A stretch of 64,000 nucleotides of DNA from positions 806,001 through 870,000 of the forward strand of contig NZ_WWFG01000001.1 in assembly GCF_026127265.1 (NCBI RefSeq), given 5' to 3'. Position 1 is the first letter of the stretch. The number at the start of each line of letters is the position of its first letter. Of the stretch, positions 35,615 to 44,519 are shown one piece after another. This DNA is from Nostoc sp. KVJ3. Its GTDB lineage: Bacteria > Cyanobacteriota > Cyanobacteriia > Cyanobacteriales > Nostocaceae. A program made the translations under genes and the position numbers. Below the pieces are notes generated by a model. The model searched no databases. It was not told the origin of the DNA and was given only the letters and a program-made list of their open reading frames with translations.

Positions 35615-35959
35615 TTACGGTCTTCTACCGAAAGGACGAATTGCGTTCACATTTTCCCGGAATTGCTCTACATCTTCTGTATAACGAATTGGGAGAACGT
35701 ATTCTAAGTTTTCGTGAGGACGAGCAATGATGTGAGTAGACAGCACTTGTCCACCGTTGACTCGCTTCACTGATTCAACACCTGCGGCTACAGAAGCTTG
35801 CACTTCTGAAACGTCACCCCGGACAATTACGGTAACTCGACCACTGCCGATTTTTTCATAACCTACTAGAGTTACACGAGCAGCTTTCACCATCGCATCA
35901 GCAGCTTCCACTACTGCTGGAAAGCCCAGCGTTTCAACCATTCCCACTGCAATTGACAT
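35615..35959 (-). CDS. ccmK1: Carboxysome shell hexamer protein CcmK (K1 type)
   Basis: The 114-residue BMC protein begins MSIAVGMVETLGFPAVVEAADAMVKAARVTLVGYEKIGSGRVTVIVRGDVSEVQASVAAG and ends with a longer tail (REN...RPFGRRP) than its upstream paralogue. CcmK hexamers tile the shell facets and their central pores pass bicarbonate and sugar phosphates. The K1 label follows the longer-tail form in other species. It is preceded by a second ccmK gene, and ccmL follows closely. Confidence 0.95.
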   Translation of the reverse strand: MSIAVGMVETLGFPAVVEAADAMVKAARVTLVGYEKIGSGRVTVIVRGDVSEVQASVAAGVESVKRVNGGQVLSTHIIARPHENLEYVLPIRYTEDVEQFRENVNAIRPFGRRP

Positions 35960-36050
35960 TAGTTTTAATCCCTTTTTTATTGTTTTTAGCCTTGGACAAA
36001 AGTGATGCTCAAAAAAGCAAAGAGCGTTAATTACTTTTTTTAAACAGCTT

Positions 36051-36359
36051 TTAGGTACGGAACTGTTCCACAGCTTCGGTGTAACGAATTGGCAAGACGT
36101 ATTCTAGGTTCTCGTGAGGACGAGCAATGATGTGAGTGGACAACACTTCACCACCAAATACTCTTTTCGCGGCTTCAACCCCAGCAGCTACAGAAGCTTG
36201 CACTTCCGATACATCTCCCCGAACTATCACGGTGACGCGAGCGCTACCAATTTTTTCATACCCTACTAAGGTGACACGGGCGGCTTTCACCATCGCATCA
36301 GCAGCTTCTACAACTGCTGGAAAGCCCTTCGTTTCAATCATTCCAACTGCAATTGGCAT
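36051..36359 (-). CDS. ccmK2: Carboxysome shell hexamer protein CcmK (K2 type), first gene of operon
   Basis: The 102-residue BMC protein MPIAVGMIETKGFPAVVEAADAMVKAARVTLVGYEKIGSARVTVIVRG... is the standard major shell protein. It differs from the adjacent K1 mainly in the shorter C-terminus and a few positions (ETKG versus ETLG, EAAKRVFGGEV versus ESVKRVNGGQV), so the pair arose by tandem duplication. AGGAG lies seven bases before the ATG at 36359. As first gene it follows the operon promoter in the 645-bp divergent spacer. Confidence 0.96.
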   Translation of the reverse strand: MPIAVGMIETKGFPAVVEAADAMVKAARVTLVGYEKIGSARVTVIVRGDVSEVQASVAAGVEAAKRVFGGEVLSTHIIARPHENLEYVLPIRYTEAVEQFRT

Positions 36360-37004
36360 CGCAGAACTCCTACAAAATTAATGCAATCTGTACTGTCGTT
36401 TGAATTTTTGACGGGGAGAGCCTGATCTTATAGCTAAGAAAACACTTCCAAATTAAGCATAGGAAAGCTTGGCGTTCCTGGCAATATAAATTACTATAAT
36501 AGTTTATGATAAGAAAGTTTTAAAAAACTTAACAAATATTTATCCGGGCTTTTGAGCAATTAAAGTTTACTGAATTACTTGAGCAGCCACTTATGCTTTA
36601 TAATTTCTTTATCACATTTACAAAACGAGATTCATAACCAAGGTTAATTCTATCTGACGAGGGAAGATCGGCTGCTGTATCTATCTTTTGTAATGTTTTG
36701 CTGTATGTACAACGACTAGGTGAAAAGTATATAATCTTTTCAAATGTGTCCTATAAATTACTCTGTTCAAAGTAGAAATACAAATGTAAAAACAGAGGTA
36801 AAGTTAAGGCGAGTAAATGCTTTTACGTATGTAAAGTTATATTTTATCGAAGTTTAGTAGGGTAAAGCGAAGTAAAAATACTTTTGATAATTTAGTTTAA
36901 ACAATAATAAAGAAATATTGATATTTTACTAAATTATTTTTTTAAATAAAAAGTTCTTGAAAATTTTTTTTAAAATAAAGGCTGAGTCATCAAGGTAAAT
37001 TTAA
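36360..37004. promoter_or_regulatory. Divergent control region between ccm and ndhF4 operons
   Basis: The 645-bp AT-rich spacer lies between the ccmK2 start (minus) and the ndhF4 start (plus) and must carry promoters for both carbon-concentrating operons. It has no repeats of the STRR type and no open frame of note. LysR-type sites (T-N11-A) are plausible because a CbbR-like gene lies at the other end of the operon, but I could not fix one with confidence. Stretches such as TATAATAG and GTATATAAT (near 36490 and 36730) could be -10 elements. Confidence 0.5.
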
Positions 37005-38861
37005 ATGGATCAATTTCTATTTTCAACAAGTTGGTTTGTGCCTTTATATAGCTTATTAGGTGCAGTTTTAACGTTGCCCTGGGGAATAGGAATAATTCAG
37101 CGAACAGGGCCAAGACCTGCGGCATACATTAACTTGTTGACAACTGTTGTGGCTTTTGTCCATAGTCTGTTTGTATTTAAAAATATCTGGGATAGAGAAC
37201 CGGAAACTTTACTGGTGAATTGGTTCAAAGCTGCGGATTTAGACTTATCTTTTGCCTTGGAACTGTCACCAGTTAGTATTGGGGCAACAGTTTTAATTAC
37301 AGGTTTAAGCTTACTGGCACAAGTTTACGCTCTGGGTTACATGGAAAAAGACTGGTCGTTAGCGCGTTTTTTTGCACTGCTAGGATTTTTTGAAGCAGCG
37401 TTGAGTGGTCTAGCAATCAGTGATTCTTTGTTTCTCAGCTATGCCCTTTTGGAAGTTTTGACGCTTTCAACTTATTTGCTGGTGGGATTCTGGTATGCTC
37501 AACCGCTAGTAGTGACGGCGGCGCGAGATGCATTTTGGACTAAACGGGTAGGAGACTTGTTGCTGCTGATGGCTGTGGTGACGCTTTCTACTTTAGCCGG
37601 GAGTTTGAACTTCTCAAATTTATATGAGTGGGCGCAAACAGCTAATTTAAGCCCAGTGACATCAACCTTGCTGGGGTTGGCGTTAATTGCTGGCCCGGCA
37701 GGGAAATGCGCCCAATTTCCCCTGCACCTGTGGTTAGATGAGGCGATGGAAGGGCCAAACCCGGCTTCGGTAATGCGGAACTCGCTGGTAGTCGCAGGTG
37801 GCGCTTATTTACTGTATAAATTTCAGCCATTGTTAGCACTGTCGCCAGTTGCCTTAAATGCCTTGGTAATTATGGGTACGGTAACGGCAATTGGGGCGAC
37901 ATTAGTATCTATAGCTCAAATTGACATTAAGCGATCGCTATCTCATTCCACCAGCGCATACATGGGATTAGTATTTTTGGCGGTGGGGTTACAGCAAGGG
38001 GGTGTAGCCTTGATGTTGCTGTTAACTCATGCGATCGCTAAAGCATTATTATTTATGAGTTCCGGTTCAGTCATCTTAACTACCCAAAGTCAAGACCTAA
38101 CAGAAATGGGCGGACTTTGGTCGCGGATGCCAGCCACCACCACCGCCTTTATTGTCGGTTCGGCAGGGATGGTGACAGTGCTACCACTAGGAGGCTTCTG
38201 GGCAATGCTAGCATGGGCTGACGGTTTCGTGAATATTAGCCCTTGGGTAATTGGGGTTTTATTATTAGTCAATGGCTTGACAGCATTGAACTTAACTAGA
38301 GTATTCAGATTAGTCTTCTGGGGGAAACCGCAACAAAAGACCCGTCGGACACCGGAAGTTGCTTGGCAAATGGCTTTACCGATGGTGACTCTTACAGTCT
38401 TGACTTTACTTTTGCCCTTGATGTTACAGCAATGGTACTTACTACCAAATTGGGAAAGTATTAATTGGTATGTAGCATTAGCGTTGTTTGCTTCTACAGT
38501 ATTGGGAGTAGTTGTCGGATCTACAGTTTATCTGCACAAAGCTTGGTCAAGATCCAGATTTTTAGCGTGGAGATTTGTGCAAGACTTATTAGGTTATGAT
38601 TTTTATATTGACCGACTTTATCTCGTAACGGTAGTGAGTGCAGTCGCACTCTTATCTAAAATTTCTGCTTGGAGCGATCGCTATTTAGTCGATGGTCTAG
38701 TAAACTTAGTTGGGTTTGCGACAATTCTGGGCGGACAAACTTTAAAGTACAGCATTTCTGGCCAATCTCAGGGCTATATGTTGACCATCCTAGCAGTTGT
38801 CAGCGTCCTGGTTTTCTTCATCGGCTGGTCATCGGGTTTACTAGATAAATTGCCTTTTTAA
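37005..38861 (+). CDS. ndhF4: NDH-1 subunit F4 (CO2-uptake type NdhF)
   Basis: The 618-residue, multi-pass protein is an NdhF/NuoL-type proton-channel subunit of NAD(P)H dehydrogenase. The core motifs LLTHAIAKALLFMSSGSVI, HLWLDEAMEGPNPASVMRNSLVVAGGAYLL and KRSLSHSTSAYMGL are present. Position before ndhD and cupB and beside the ccm operon marks it as the CO2-uptake form (NDH-1MS'). The F4 rather than F3 label is inferred from the CupB-type third gene and the gene order of related Nostocales. Its product works in the thylakoid membrane with NdhD4 and CupB. AAGG lies nine bases before the ATG at 37005. Confidence 0.9.
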   Translation: MDQFLFSTSWFVPLYSLLGAVLTLPWGIGIIQRTGPRPAAYINLLTTVVAFVHSLFVFKNIWDREPETLLVNWFKAADLDLSFALELSPVSIGATVLITGLSLLAQVYALGYMEKDWSLARFFALLGFFEAALSGLAISDSLFLSYALLEVLTLSTYLLVGFWYAQPLVVTAARDAFWTKRVGDLLLLMAVVTLSTLAGSLNFSNLYEWAQTANLSPVTSTLLGLALIAGPAGKCAQFPLHLWLDEAMEGPNPASVMRNSLVVAGGAYLLYKFQPLLALSPVALNALVIMGTVTAIGATLVSIAQIDIKRSLSHSTSAYMGLVFLAVGLQQGGVALMLLLTHAIAKALLFMSSGSVILTTQSQDLTEMGGLWSRMPATTTAFIVGSAGMVTVLPLGGFWAMLAWADGFVNISPWVIGVLLLVNGLTALNLTRVFRLVFWGKPQQKTRRTPEVAWQMALPMVTLTVLTLLLPLMLQQWYLLPNWESINWYVALALFASTVLGVVVGSTVYLHKAWSRSRFLAWRFVQDLLGYDFYIDRLYLVTVVSAVALLSKISAWSDRYLVDGLVNLVGFATILGGQTLKYSISGQSQGYMLTILAVVSVLVFFIGWSSGLLDKLPF

Positions 38862-38928
38862 AGAGGTTGGCATCAATAAAGTTAATTAGTGGGGGTTGTC
38901 ATTTGTCATTTGTCATTGGGAAACTCTT

Positions 38929-38998
38929 CCCAATTCCCAATTCCCAATTCCCAATTCCCAATTCCCAATTCCCAATTCCCAATTCCCAATTCCCAGTT
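38929..38998. repeat. CCCAATT heptamer array inside the NDH-1MS' operon
   Basis: Nine CCCAATT units and a final CCCAGTT run without interruption between ndhF4 and ndhD4. The array keeps the ndhD4 frame open upstream and creates a false N-terminus of PNSQFPI repeats. It is identical in unit to the array at 8705. Confidence 0.95.
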
Positions 38999-39010
38999 CT
39001 CCACTTGCTT

Positions 39011-40516
39011 ATGCTTAGTGTTTTAATTCTAGTGCCGTTAATCGGTGCAGCTTTAATTGGTTTCTCGCCCTCTGTAATCAGTGGGAAATTTGCCCGTGGG
39101 GTAGCTTTAGTCTTTGCCACTATCGCTTTCTTGTGGACAATCGTACTAGCAATTCAGTTCCATCCAGGGGAAATCACTCAGCAGTTTGCCGAATCTGTCC
39201 TTTGGGTAGATGTCTTAGGTTTAAACTATAACCTGGGAATCGATGGTTTATCTTTGCCACTGCTGGTTTTGAATGGACTGTTAACTTCTATTGCCATCTA
39301 CAGCAGCGATGAATCTCTTCAGCGTCCTAAATTTTATTATTCTTTGATACTATTATTAAGCGCTGGGGTGACTGGAGCTTTTCTGGCACAGGATTTACTG
39401 TTATTTGTCCTGTTTTACGAATTGGAACTAATTCCTCTGTATCTATTGATAGCTATTTGGGGTGGGGAAAAGCGGGGTTATGCGGCTACCAAATTTCTCA
39501 TTTATACCGCCGTTTCGGGAATCTTGGTTTTAGCAAGTTTCCTTGGCATGGTTTGGCTGAGTGGTTCCTCTAACTTTGCACTAGCAACTTTAAACACTAC
39601 GACTTTACCTTTAGCGACACAGCTTTTACTACTAGCGGGGATTTTGATTGGTTTCGGGATTAAAATTCCCTTAGTTCCCTTCCATACTTGGTTGCCAGAT
39701 GCTCACGTTGAAGCTTCCACACCAATTTCACTGCTACTGGCTGGGGTGCTGTTGAAGTTGGGAACTTACGGCCTACTGCGGTTTGGCATGAACTTGTTAC
39801 CAGAAGCTTGGGCTTATCTGGCTCCTTGGTTAGCGAGTTGGGCAGTGATAAGTGTACTGTATGGTGCATCCTGCGCGATCGCTCAAACCGATATGAAAAA
39901 AATGGTAGCATACAGTTCTATTGGACACATGGGCTATGTGCTGTTAGCGACGGCAGCTGCGACACCCTTGAGCGTATTGGGTGCTGTGATGCAGATGATT
40001 AGCCACGGTTTGATTTCCGCCATGCTGTTTTTGCTGGTAGGGGTTGTGTATAACAAAGCCGGAAGCCGAGATTTAGATGTTCTCCAAGGATTGCTGAACC
40101 CAGAACGGGGTATGCCTGTAATTGGTAGCCTCATGGTTTTGGGAGTTATGGCTAGCGCAGGGATACCAGGAATGGTTGGGTTTATTTCCGAATTCATCAT
40201 TTTTCGGGGCAGTTTCCCAGTTTTTCCAGTGCAAACCCTACTATCAATGCTTGGTACTGGCTTAACTGCGGTTTACTTCCTAATCCTCCTCGACCGCGCC
40301 TTTTTTGGCCGCTTGTCTGCACAAGTTACTAACTTACCACGTGTGTATTGGAGCGATCGCATCCCGGCTGCAATTTTAGCTGTGCTGATTGTGATTTTCG
40401 GCATTCAACCCGCTTGGTTAGCACGCTGGACTGAACCAACAATTACAGCAATGGTAAATAGCCAAAACGTTGTATTAGCAGTGTCCTTAGATAAAGCAAT
40501 GGGGACTAGGGATTAG
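39011..40516 (+). CDS. ndhD4: NDH-1 subunit D4 (CO2-uptake type NdhD)
   Basis: The 501-residue multi-pass NdhD/NuoM-type subunit has the conserved FYELELIPLYLLIAIWGG (with the key glutamate), PLVPFHTWLPDAHVEASTPISLLLAGVLLKLG and AQTDMKKMVAYSSIGHMG. Together with NdhF4 and CupB it makes the CO2-converting branch of NDH-1. The start is placed at ATG 39011 (MLSVLILVPLIGAAL), since the 48 codons before it are read from a CCCAATT tandem array. The gene lies 150 bases after ndhF4 because of that array. Its own ribosome-binding site is weak. Confidence 0.9.
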   Translation: MLSVLILVPLIGAALIGFSPSVISGKFARGVALVFATIAFLWTIVLAIQFHPGEITQQFAESVLWVDVLGLNYNLGIDGLSLPLLVLNGLLTSIAIYSSDESLQRPKFYYSLILLLSAGVTGAFLAQDLLLFVLFYELELIPLYLLIAIWGGEKRGYAATKFLIYTAVSGILVLASFLGMVWLSGSSNFALATLNTTTLPLATQLLLLAGILIGFGIKIPLVPFHTWLPDAHVEASTPISLLLAGVLLKLGTYGLLRFGMNLLPEAWAYLAPWLASWAVISVLYGASCAIAQTDMKKMVAYSSIGHMGYVLLATAAATPLSVLGAVMQMISHGLISAMLFLLVGVVYNKAGSRDLDVLQGLLNPERGMPVIGSLMVLGVMASAGIPGMVGFISEFIIFRGSFPVFPVQTLLSMLGTGLTAVYFLILLDRAFFGRLSAQVTNLPRVYWSDRIPAAILAVLIVIFGIQPAWLARWTEPTITAMVNSQNVVLAVSLDKAMGTRD

Positions 40517-40632
40517 GGCTTTTTAAAAGGCAGGGAAACAAGAAGCAGAGGAGTAAGTACCCATGCCCCATGCCCCATACCCAATGCCCAATGCCCAATG
40601 CCCTAATCCCTATACTTTTTGGAGAGATGGTA

Positions 40633-41763
40633 ATGGTAACTATTAAAAAGAAAGCGGCTCACAATCCTTTAGCTGAGTATATTAAACGTCTGCAACAAGG
40701 AGAAGCATTACTCCCTGATAGTCCAGAAAATGTATTAGAAGTTGTTGGTATTCTTAAAAGCTATGGTGTAGTTTTAGATGCCTATTCAAATAATCTTAAC
40801 TATATTGCTGAACATCAGTTTTTAGTATTTTTCCCATTTTTTAAATACTTTAATGGAGAGGTTTCTTTTCAAAAATTACTCCGTCATTGGTGGCACGATC
40901 GCATTAATTTTGAATATGCCGAATATTGCATGAAAGCCATGATGTGGCACGGCGGCGGCGGACTAGATACGTATTTAGATACAACAGAATTTAAAGAAAG
41001 AGCGCAAGCTGTTATCGCTGCAAAGTTTAAAAATAATCCCTTAGTTCCCGGTATTAACCAACTATTTCCAGATTTCTTAAGAGAATACTTGCGTGTCTCT
41101 GCTTACTACACAGGTTTAGGTCAATTCTGGCGAGTTATGGCTGATATGTTCCTCAGCTTATCAGACCTTTACGACCAAGGCAAAATTAAATCGATTCCCG
41201 AAGTTGTAAACCACATTAAAACAGCGTTAGTGGCAAATGCGTCAAACCCAATTACCTACGCCGTCAAAATTCGGGGTGAAGTCTATGAAATCATTCCCAA
41301 AAGTGTTGGTTTGACATTCTTAGCAGATACAGCAATACCTTATGTAGAAGCAGTATTCTTCCGGGGAACTCCTTTTCACGGTACAGTTTCATACAACGCC
41401 CAAGGATATCAAATTCCCCCAGATCAAACCCGATTTCAATATGGCGCATTGTATGCAGATCCTTTACCCATCGGCGGCGCGGGTATTCCTCCCACCTTGT
41501 TGATGCAAGATATGCGTCATTATCTCCCAGAATATTTGCACGAAATATATCGTCGTAGCCTCCGGGGTGAAGATGATTTGCGAGTCCAAATTTGCATGAG
41601 TTTCCAAAAATCGATGTTTTGTGTTACGACAGCAACGATTTTGGGATTGATGCCTCATCCTTTGGATACTAAAGATCCAAATGAGGAAAAAAATAATCGA
41701 GTTTATTTAGAGAAGTGGATGAGTCGGTTAGAAACTTCGCAGTTGCTGAATGTGAATAAATAG
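40633..41763 (+). CDS. cupB: CO2 hydration protein of NDH-1 (CupB/ChpX type)
   Basis: The protein converts CO2 to bicarbonate in the NDH-1MS' complex at the thylakoid membrane. The 376-residue product has NFEYAEYCMKAMMWHGGGGLDTYLD, SAYYTGLGQFWRVMADMFLSLSDLY, and RGEVYEIIPKSVGLTFLADTAIPYVEAVFFRGTPFHG, all typical of the CO2-hydration protein family, with conserved histidines. The start is set at ATG 40633 because GGAGAG (40621-40626) lies at a suitable distance; ATG 40627 is too close to it and the frame before that runs through CCCAATG repeats (40570-40606). The B rather than A type is inferred from genomic context. It is the last gene of the operon and converges on the Uma2 gene. Confidence 0.87.
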   Translation: MVTIKKKAAHNPLAEYIKRLQQGEALLPDSPENVLEVVGILKSYGVVLDAYSNNLNYIAEHQFLVFFPFFKYFNGEVSFQKLLRHWWHDRINFEYAEYCMKAMMWHGGGGLDTYLDTTEFKERAQAVIAAKFKNNPLVPGINQLFPDFLREYLRVSAYYTGLGQFWRVMADMFLSLSDLYDQGKIKSIPEVVNHIKTALVANASNPITYAVKIRGEVYEIIPKSVGLTFLADTAIPYVEAVFFRGTPFHGTVSYNAQGYQIPPDQTRFQYGALYADPLPIGGAGIPPTLLMQDMRHYLPEYLHEIYRRSLRGEDDLRVQICMSFQKSMFCVTTATILGLMPHPLDTKDPNEEKNNRVYLEKWMSRLETSQLLNVNK

Positions 41764-41770
41764 GTAAACA

Positions 41771-42472
41771 TTAGGCTTCTGGTTCAATGCCGAGCGATCG
41801 CAATTGAGCAGTCAAGCGTTCGGCTCTTTCCTCGCCAGTCAACAACAAATTACCTTGCAAATCCCACCAGCGTAACCAAGGTAAATCCATATTGTAATAA
41901 ACTCCTTGCCAAAGACCTAACTCAACTCCTAAAGGTTGTATAGGATAATGTCCGCGTTCATTTGCTGTTAGTAACTGATATTGTCCACCAATTAATTCAT
42001 AAACTTCTACACTGGCTTTATTCACTTCATAAATACCGTAGAAGGGAGGACGAATTACCTGCTCATAAATCCAAAATTTCCCCTTCCAAGGAGTTTTGTC
42101 TCGTTCCTGACTACCATCCCCAGAAACAAATTCTAATGCAATCAATGGGGCAATAAATTCTCGCCATAATACATAAGACCTGCGTGTTTGCCCATCTAGA
42201 GTAGGTGGTACATTTCCTACATAAAACCAGTCTGGTGCTTCTGCGCCTTTTTCTGGGGGGTCAGTTATCCGCCAGTAAATACCGCTATCTTGACCAATAC
42301 AATATTGCCCATCAGGATGACGTTTTTGCAATATCGGTTTAATCGAGTCCGTTAGTAGAATGCTTTGGGGATGTTCCTGAAAGTTTTTCACGAATGTACC
42401 GTCAGACTCTGGTAGCTGCGTATGGTCTGGAAACGGGGTCAGCGCGGTGGATGGGTCAGTTGCAGAGGTCAT
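41771..42472 (-). CDS. Uma2 family putative endonuclease
   Basis: The 233-residue product shows the Uma2 (DUF820) pattern with a PD-(D/E)XK-like core: APDWFYVGNVP, YVLWREFIAPLIALEFVSGDGSQERD, KFWIYEQVIRPPFYGIYEV and a C-terminal WLRWWDLQGNLLLTGEERAERLTAQLRSLGIEP. The family is greatly expanded in cyanobacteria and is named for supposed nuclease activity; the actual substrate is not established. The gene stands alone, 7 bases from the end of cupB on the opposite strand. No partner is visible. Confidence 0.85.
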   Translation of the reverse strand: MTSATDPSTALTPFPDHTQLPESDGTFVKNFQEHPQSILLTDSIKPILQKRHPDGQYCIGQDSGIYWRITDPPEKGAEAPDWFYVGNVPPTLDGQTRRSYVLWREFIAPLIALEFVSGDGSQERDKTPWKGKFWIYEQVIRPPFYGIYEVNKASVEVYELIGGQYQLLTANERGHYPIQPLGVELGLWQGVYYNMDLPWLRWWDLQGNLLLTGEERAERLTAQLRSLGIEPEA

Positions 42473-42544
42473 AAGACTACCTTTGCAGGATGTAAGGGTT
42501 GTTTTTTAGTTTAGCAGTGGAAGGGGAGATGAGGCGATCGCTTA

Positions 42545-42759
42545 CTACTCGCCAACTAATGCCAATGCTTGATTGATCACACGGTCAGAAAGATACATTC
42601 CTGATGAACGTAAATTCTCTATAATTGGTCGTACCATTGTTATTTTGCCGCGTTGCTTTGCTATCAAAACTATACCTAATGTTCCTCGTACAGGAATCCC
42701 CAGTACTGCTGCACATCTACGAGCGGCTAGATCATCCATAATTGCTTCTGTACAAGTAC
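42545..42759 (-). pseudogene. DUF3368 (PIN-like toxin) C-terminal fragment
   Basis: A frame ending at 42545 encodes DDLAARRCAAVLGIPVRGTLGIVLIAKQRGKITMVRPIIENLRSSGMYLSDRVINQALALVGE, the last part of a DUF3368-type PIN-domain protein. The acidic and N-terminal parts are absent; upstream the frame continues into sequence unrelated to the family from about 42760, where one arm of an inverted repeat begins. The gene seems to have been cut by a neighbouring mobile element. Such proteins usually pair with a UPF0175-like antitoxin; none is seen. Confidence 0.65.
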
Positions 42760-42889
42760 GGATGCTGTTGGCGAAATATTTCTTTACATTTGAAAACCCT
42801 ACAAATGCTAAAGCGAGCAGACGTTGAGGAAAATGGGATGATATTAATCAACAAGCATCTACCATCACCTGCGGTGAAGGAGGAATTGA

Positions 42890-43775
42890 GTGATTCAACC
42901 GCAAGCCATAGACCCCATCTCAGAAGAAACAGTGCGTGTGGCTCGTGCCGCTTTCCCAAAAGGCAATCTCTACAAGACTATGAGGGATGAAATCGGTACT
43001 CTCTACAATGACCAAGATTTTGAAGCACTGTTTCCAACACTTGGGCAACCCGCTTTTAGCCCTTGGCGGTTAGCTTTGGTCTGCGTCATGCAATATATCG
43101 AGGACATGACTGACAGACAAGCCTAGTTATGCAGTTCGCAGCCGAATTGATTGGAAGTATGCACTCTCCCTAGAATTAACAGATCCAGGCTTTGATTTTA
43201 GTGTACTCTGGGAGTTCAGAGTCCGAATAATCAAAGGAAGTGCCGAACAGAAATTACTAGATATCTTGTTAAAGCAATTTAAAGAAAAAGGAATTATTAA
43301 AGAGAAAGGAAAACAGCGCACCGATTCAACCCATGTATTGGCAGCAATTCGTAATTTGAATCGCCTTGAAACTGTAGCCGAAACTTTGCGTGCAGGATTA
43401 AACGCAGTTGCTACAGTCGCCCCAGAATGGTTGCGCTCTTGGGTTTCCCATGAATGGTTTGAACGTTACGGACGTGCGTTAGAAGAGTACCGTTTACCCA
43501 AAGGGGTGACTGCTCGATATAAATTAGCTGAAACTATTGGTAATGATGGGATGCAGCTATTAATAGCCATATACGAACAAGAAACGACACCTCAATGGCT
43601 GCGGCAAATACCAGCAATAGAAATCCTCCGCCAAACTTGGGTGCATCAATACTACATAGATTATACAAATGTTAAAGACGATGAACCAGGTAAATTATGT
43701 TGGCGTAACGCAGCAGATTTACCCCCGGCAGGGCAGCATTTTGACTCTCCTTATGATACTGATGCCCGTTATCAA
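42890..43775 (+). pseudogene. IS1182-family transposase, frameshifted and 3'-truncated
   Basis: A GTG at 42890 with AAGGAGG six bases upstream starts MIQPQAIDPISEETVRVARAAFPKGNLYKTMRDEIGTLYNDQDFEALFPTLGQPAFSPWRLALVCVMQYIEDMTDRQA, the N-terminal DUF772 domain of IS1182-type transposases. The frame stops at 43126 and resumes in another frame with AVRSRIDWKYALSLELTDPGFDFSVLWEFRVRI (43132 onwards) and then LKEKGKQRTDSTHVLAAIRNLNRLE-like sequence with the catalytic region. Similarity ends at DARYQ (about 43775), where repeats take over; the last 200 or more residues are missing. The element cannot transpose by itself. Confidence 0.8.
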
Positions 43776-43778
43776 GAA

Positions 43779-43837
43779 AGGCAGAGGGCAGGAGGCAGAA
43801 GGCAGAAGGGAATACTGCCTCCTCCCTCTGCCTGTGA
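43779..43837. repeat. Inverted GGCAGAGG repeat at transposase truncation point
   Basis: GGCAGAGGGCAGGAGGCAG near 43780-43798 is inverted as CTGCCTCCTCCCTCTGCC near 43817-43834. It is a dispersed repeat that replaces the 3' end of the transposase gene. Farther on, GGTTGGGGTCTGAATCCCCAAC (43890-43911) is another short palindrome. Confidence 0.6.
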
Positions 43838-43945
43838 CCGAACCGAACTTGGGTATAAAACCCCACCGTCTATACGGTGCTTACAATTGGTTGGGGTCTG
43901 AATCCCCAACGAAAAAGTTCCTTCTGCCCTCTGCCCTCAGCATAG

Positions 43946-44059
43946 ATGCCTTCTTCAATTGAATTAAAGTTGGGGCGGCAGGCTTCTGGTTATAAAACAG
44001 CGCAAAAAGCCTTAGATAAAATGATTGCAGAGCTAAAATTTTTGGTTGACAGTCTCTAA
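43946..44059 (+). CDS. 37-codon ORF of uncertain reality
   Basis: An ATG at 43946 starts MPSSIELKLGRQASGYKTAQ and runs 37 codons to the TAA at 44057-44059, ending MIAELKFLVDSL. The composition is gene-like (amphipathic helix) and it may be a fragment of a coding sequence cut by the neighbouring mobile element. No ribosome-binding site is clear and I recognise no family. Confidence 0.3.
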   Translation: MPSSIELKLGRQASGYKTAQKALDKMIAELKFLVDSL

Positions 44060-44157
44060 ATCACCCAAAAAGCTATTTCTAAGACAAAATTCAACATCTT
44101 CCAGACATCGCGCTTCCTTTGTTGGCAATGTGAAGAAATATTTCGCCAACAGCATCC

Positions 44158-44519
44158 TTTACTTCACAGAAAACAGGAGTTATCACACAATGGACACCAT
44201 ATTAGCAGTCAGAATATTGAGTTGAGCTAAAGTGCCAAAGGAAATTATTTAAATGTGCCAATTATCTCGTAGTCTTTTTCAGAAATTATGATTCCTATAA
44301 TTGCTACTAATAGTGTTTGCTTCCTGATTCACAAGGGCTGAAATCCCTATTCTTACGTTATTTTTTAAAAGTTTGTGGTTTACTGATATTGAAGTTTGCG
44401 TAATATTACGGAAGTATTTTTACTTGCTAGTGGCAATAAAATTGTGAAAATGCAAAGATCCAAATTTTTTTGGTTCATTTGGGCGATAGTTGTATATTGC
44501 TGATTGTGGGTACTAAAAA
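44158..44519. other. Intergenic region before the TPS protein gene
   Basis: The 362-bp spacer is AT-rich and holds the promoter for the large TPS-domain gene. A minus-strand stretch at about 44170-44235 reads GTLAQLNILTANMVSI, faintly like a DUF3368 N-terminus, and may be the other end of the broken toxin gene. No other coding or structural signal is clear. Confidence 0.35.

Larger units (their letters stand above)
42760..44157 (+). mobile_element. Decayed IS1182-type element between 25-bp inverted repeats
   Basis: Bases 42760-42784 (GGATGCTGTTGGCGAAATAT... to CTT) recur as an exact reverse complement at 44133-44157. Between them lies a broken IS1182-type transposase gene and, in its 3' part, a G-rich repeat block and hairpin (43779-43837). 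The 1.4-kb span suggests the repeats are the element's ends, although the right end may be a separate dispersed repeat. No target duplication could be assigned. Confidence 0.5.

Noticed and set aside
31723..36359. Carboxysome operon as a novel system
   Set aside because: Gene order K2-K1-L-M-N-O and all domains are canonical for beta-carboxysomes; only the repeats and the internal start deserve note.
38929..38998. Tandem array considered as CRISPR
   Set aside because: The unit is only 7 bp with no spacers; it is an STRR. No CRISPR repeat-spacer pattern was seen anywhere in the window.
38867..39010. Extended N-terminus of ndhD4
   Set aside because: The 48 extra residues are encoded by the CCCAATT array (PNSQFPI repeats); the family starts at MLSVLILVPLIG.
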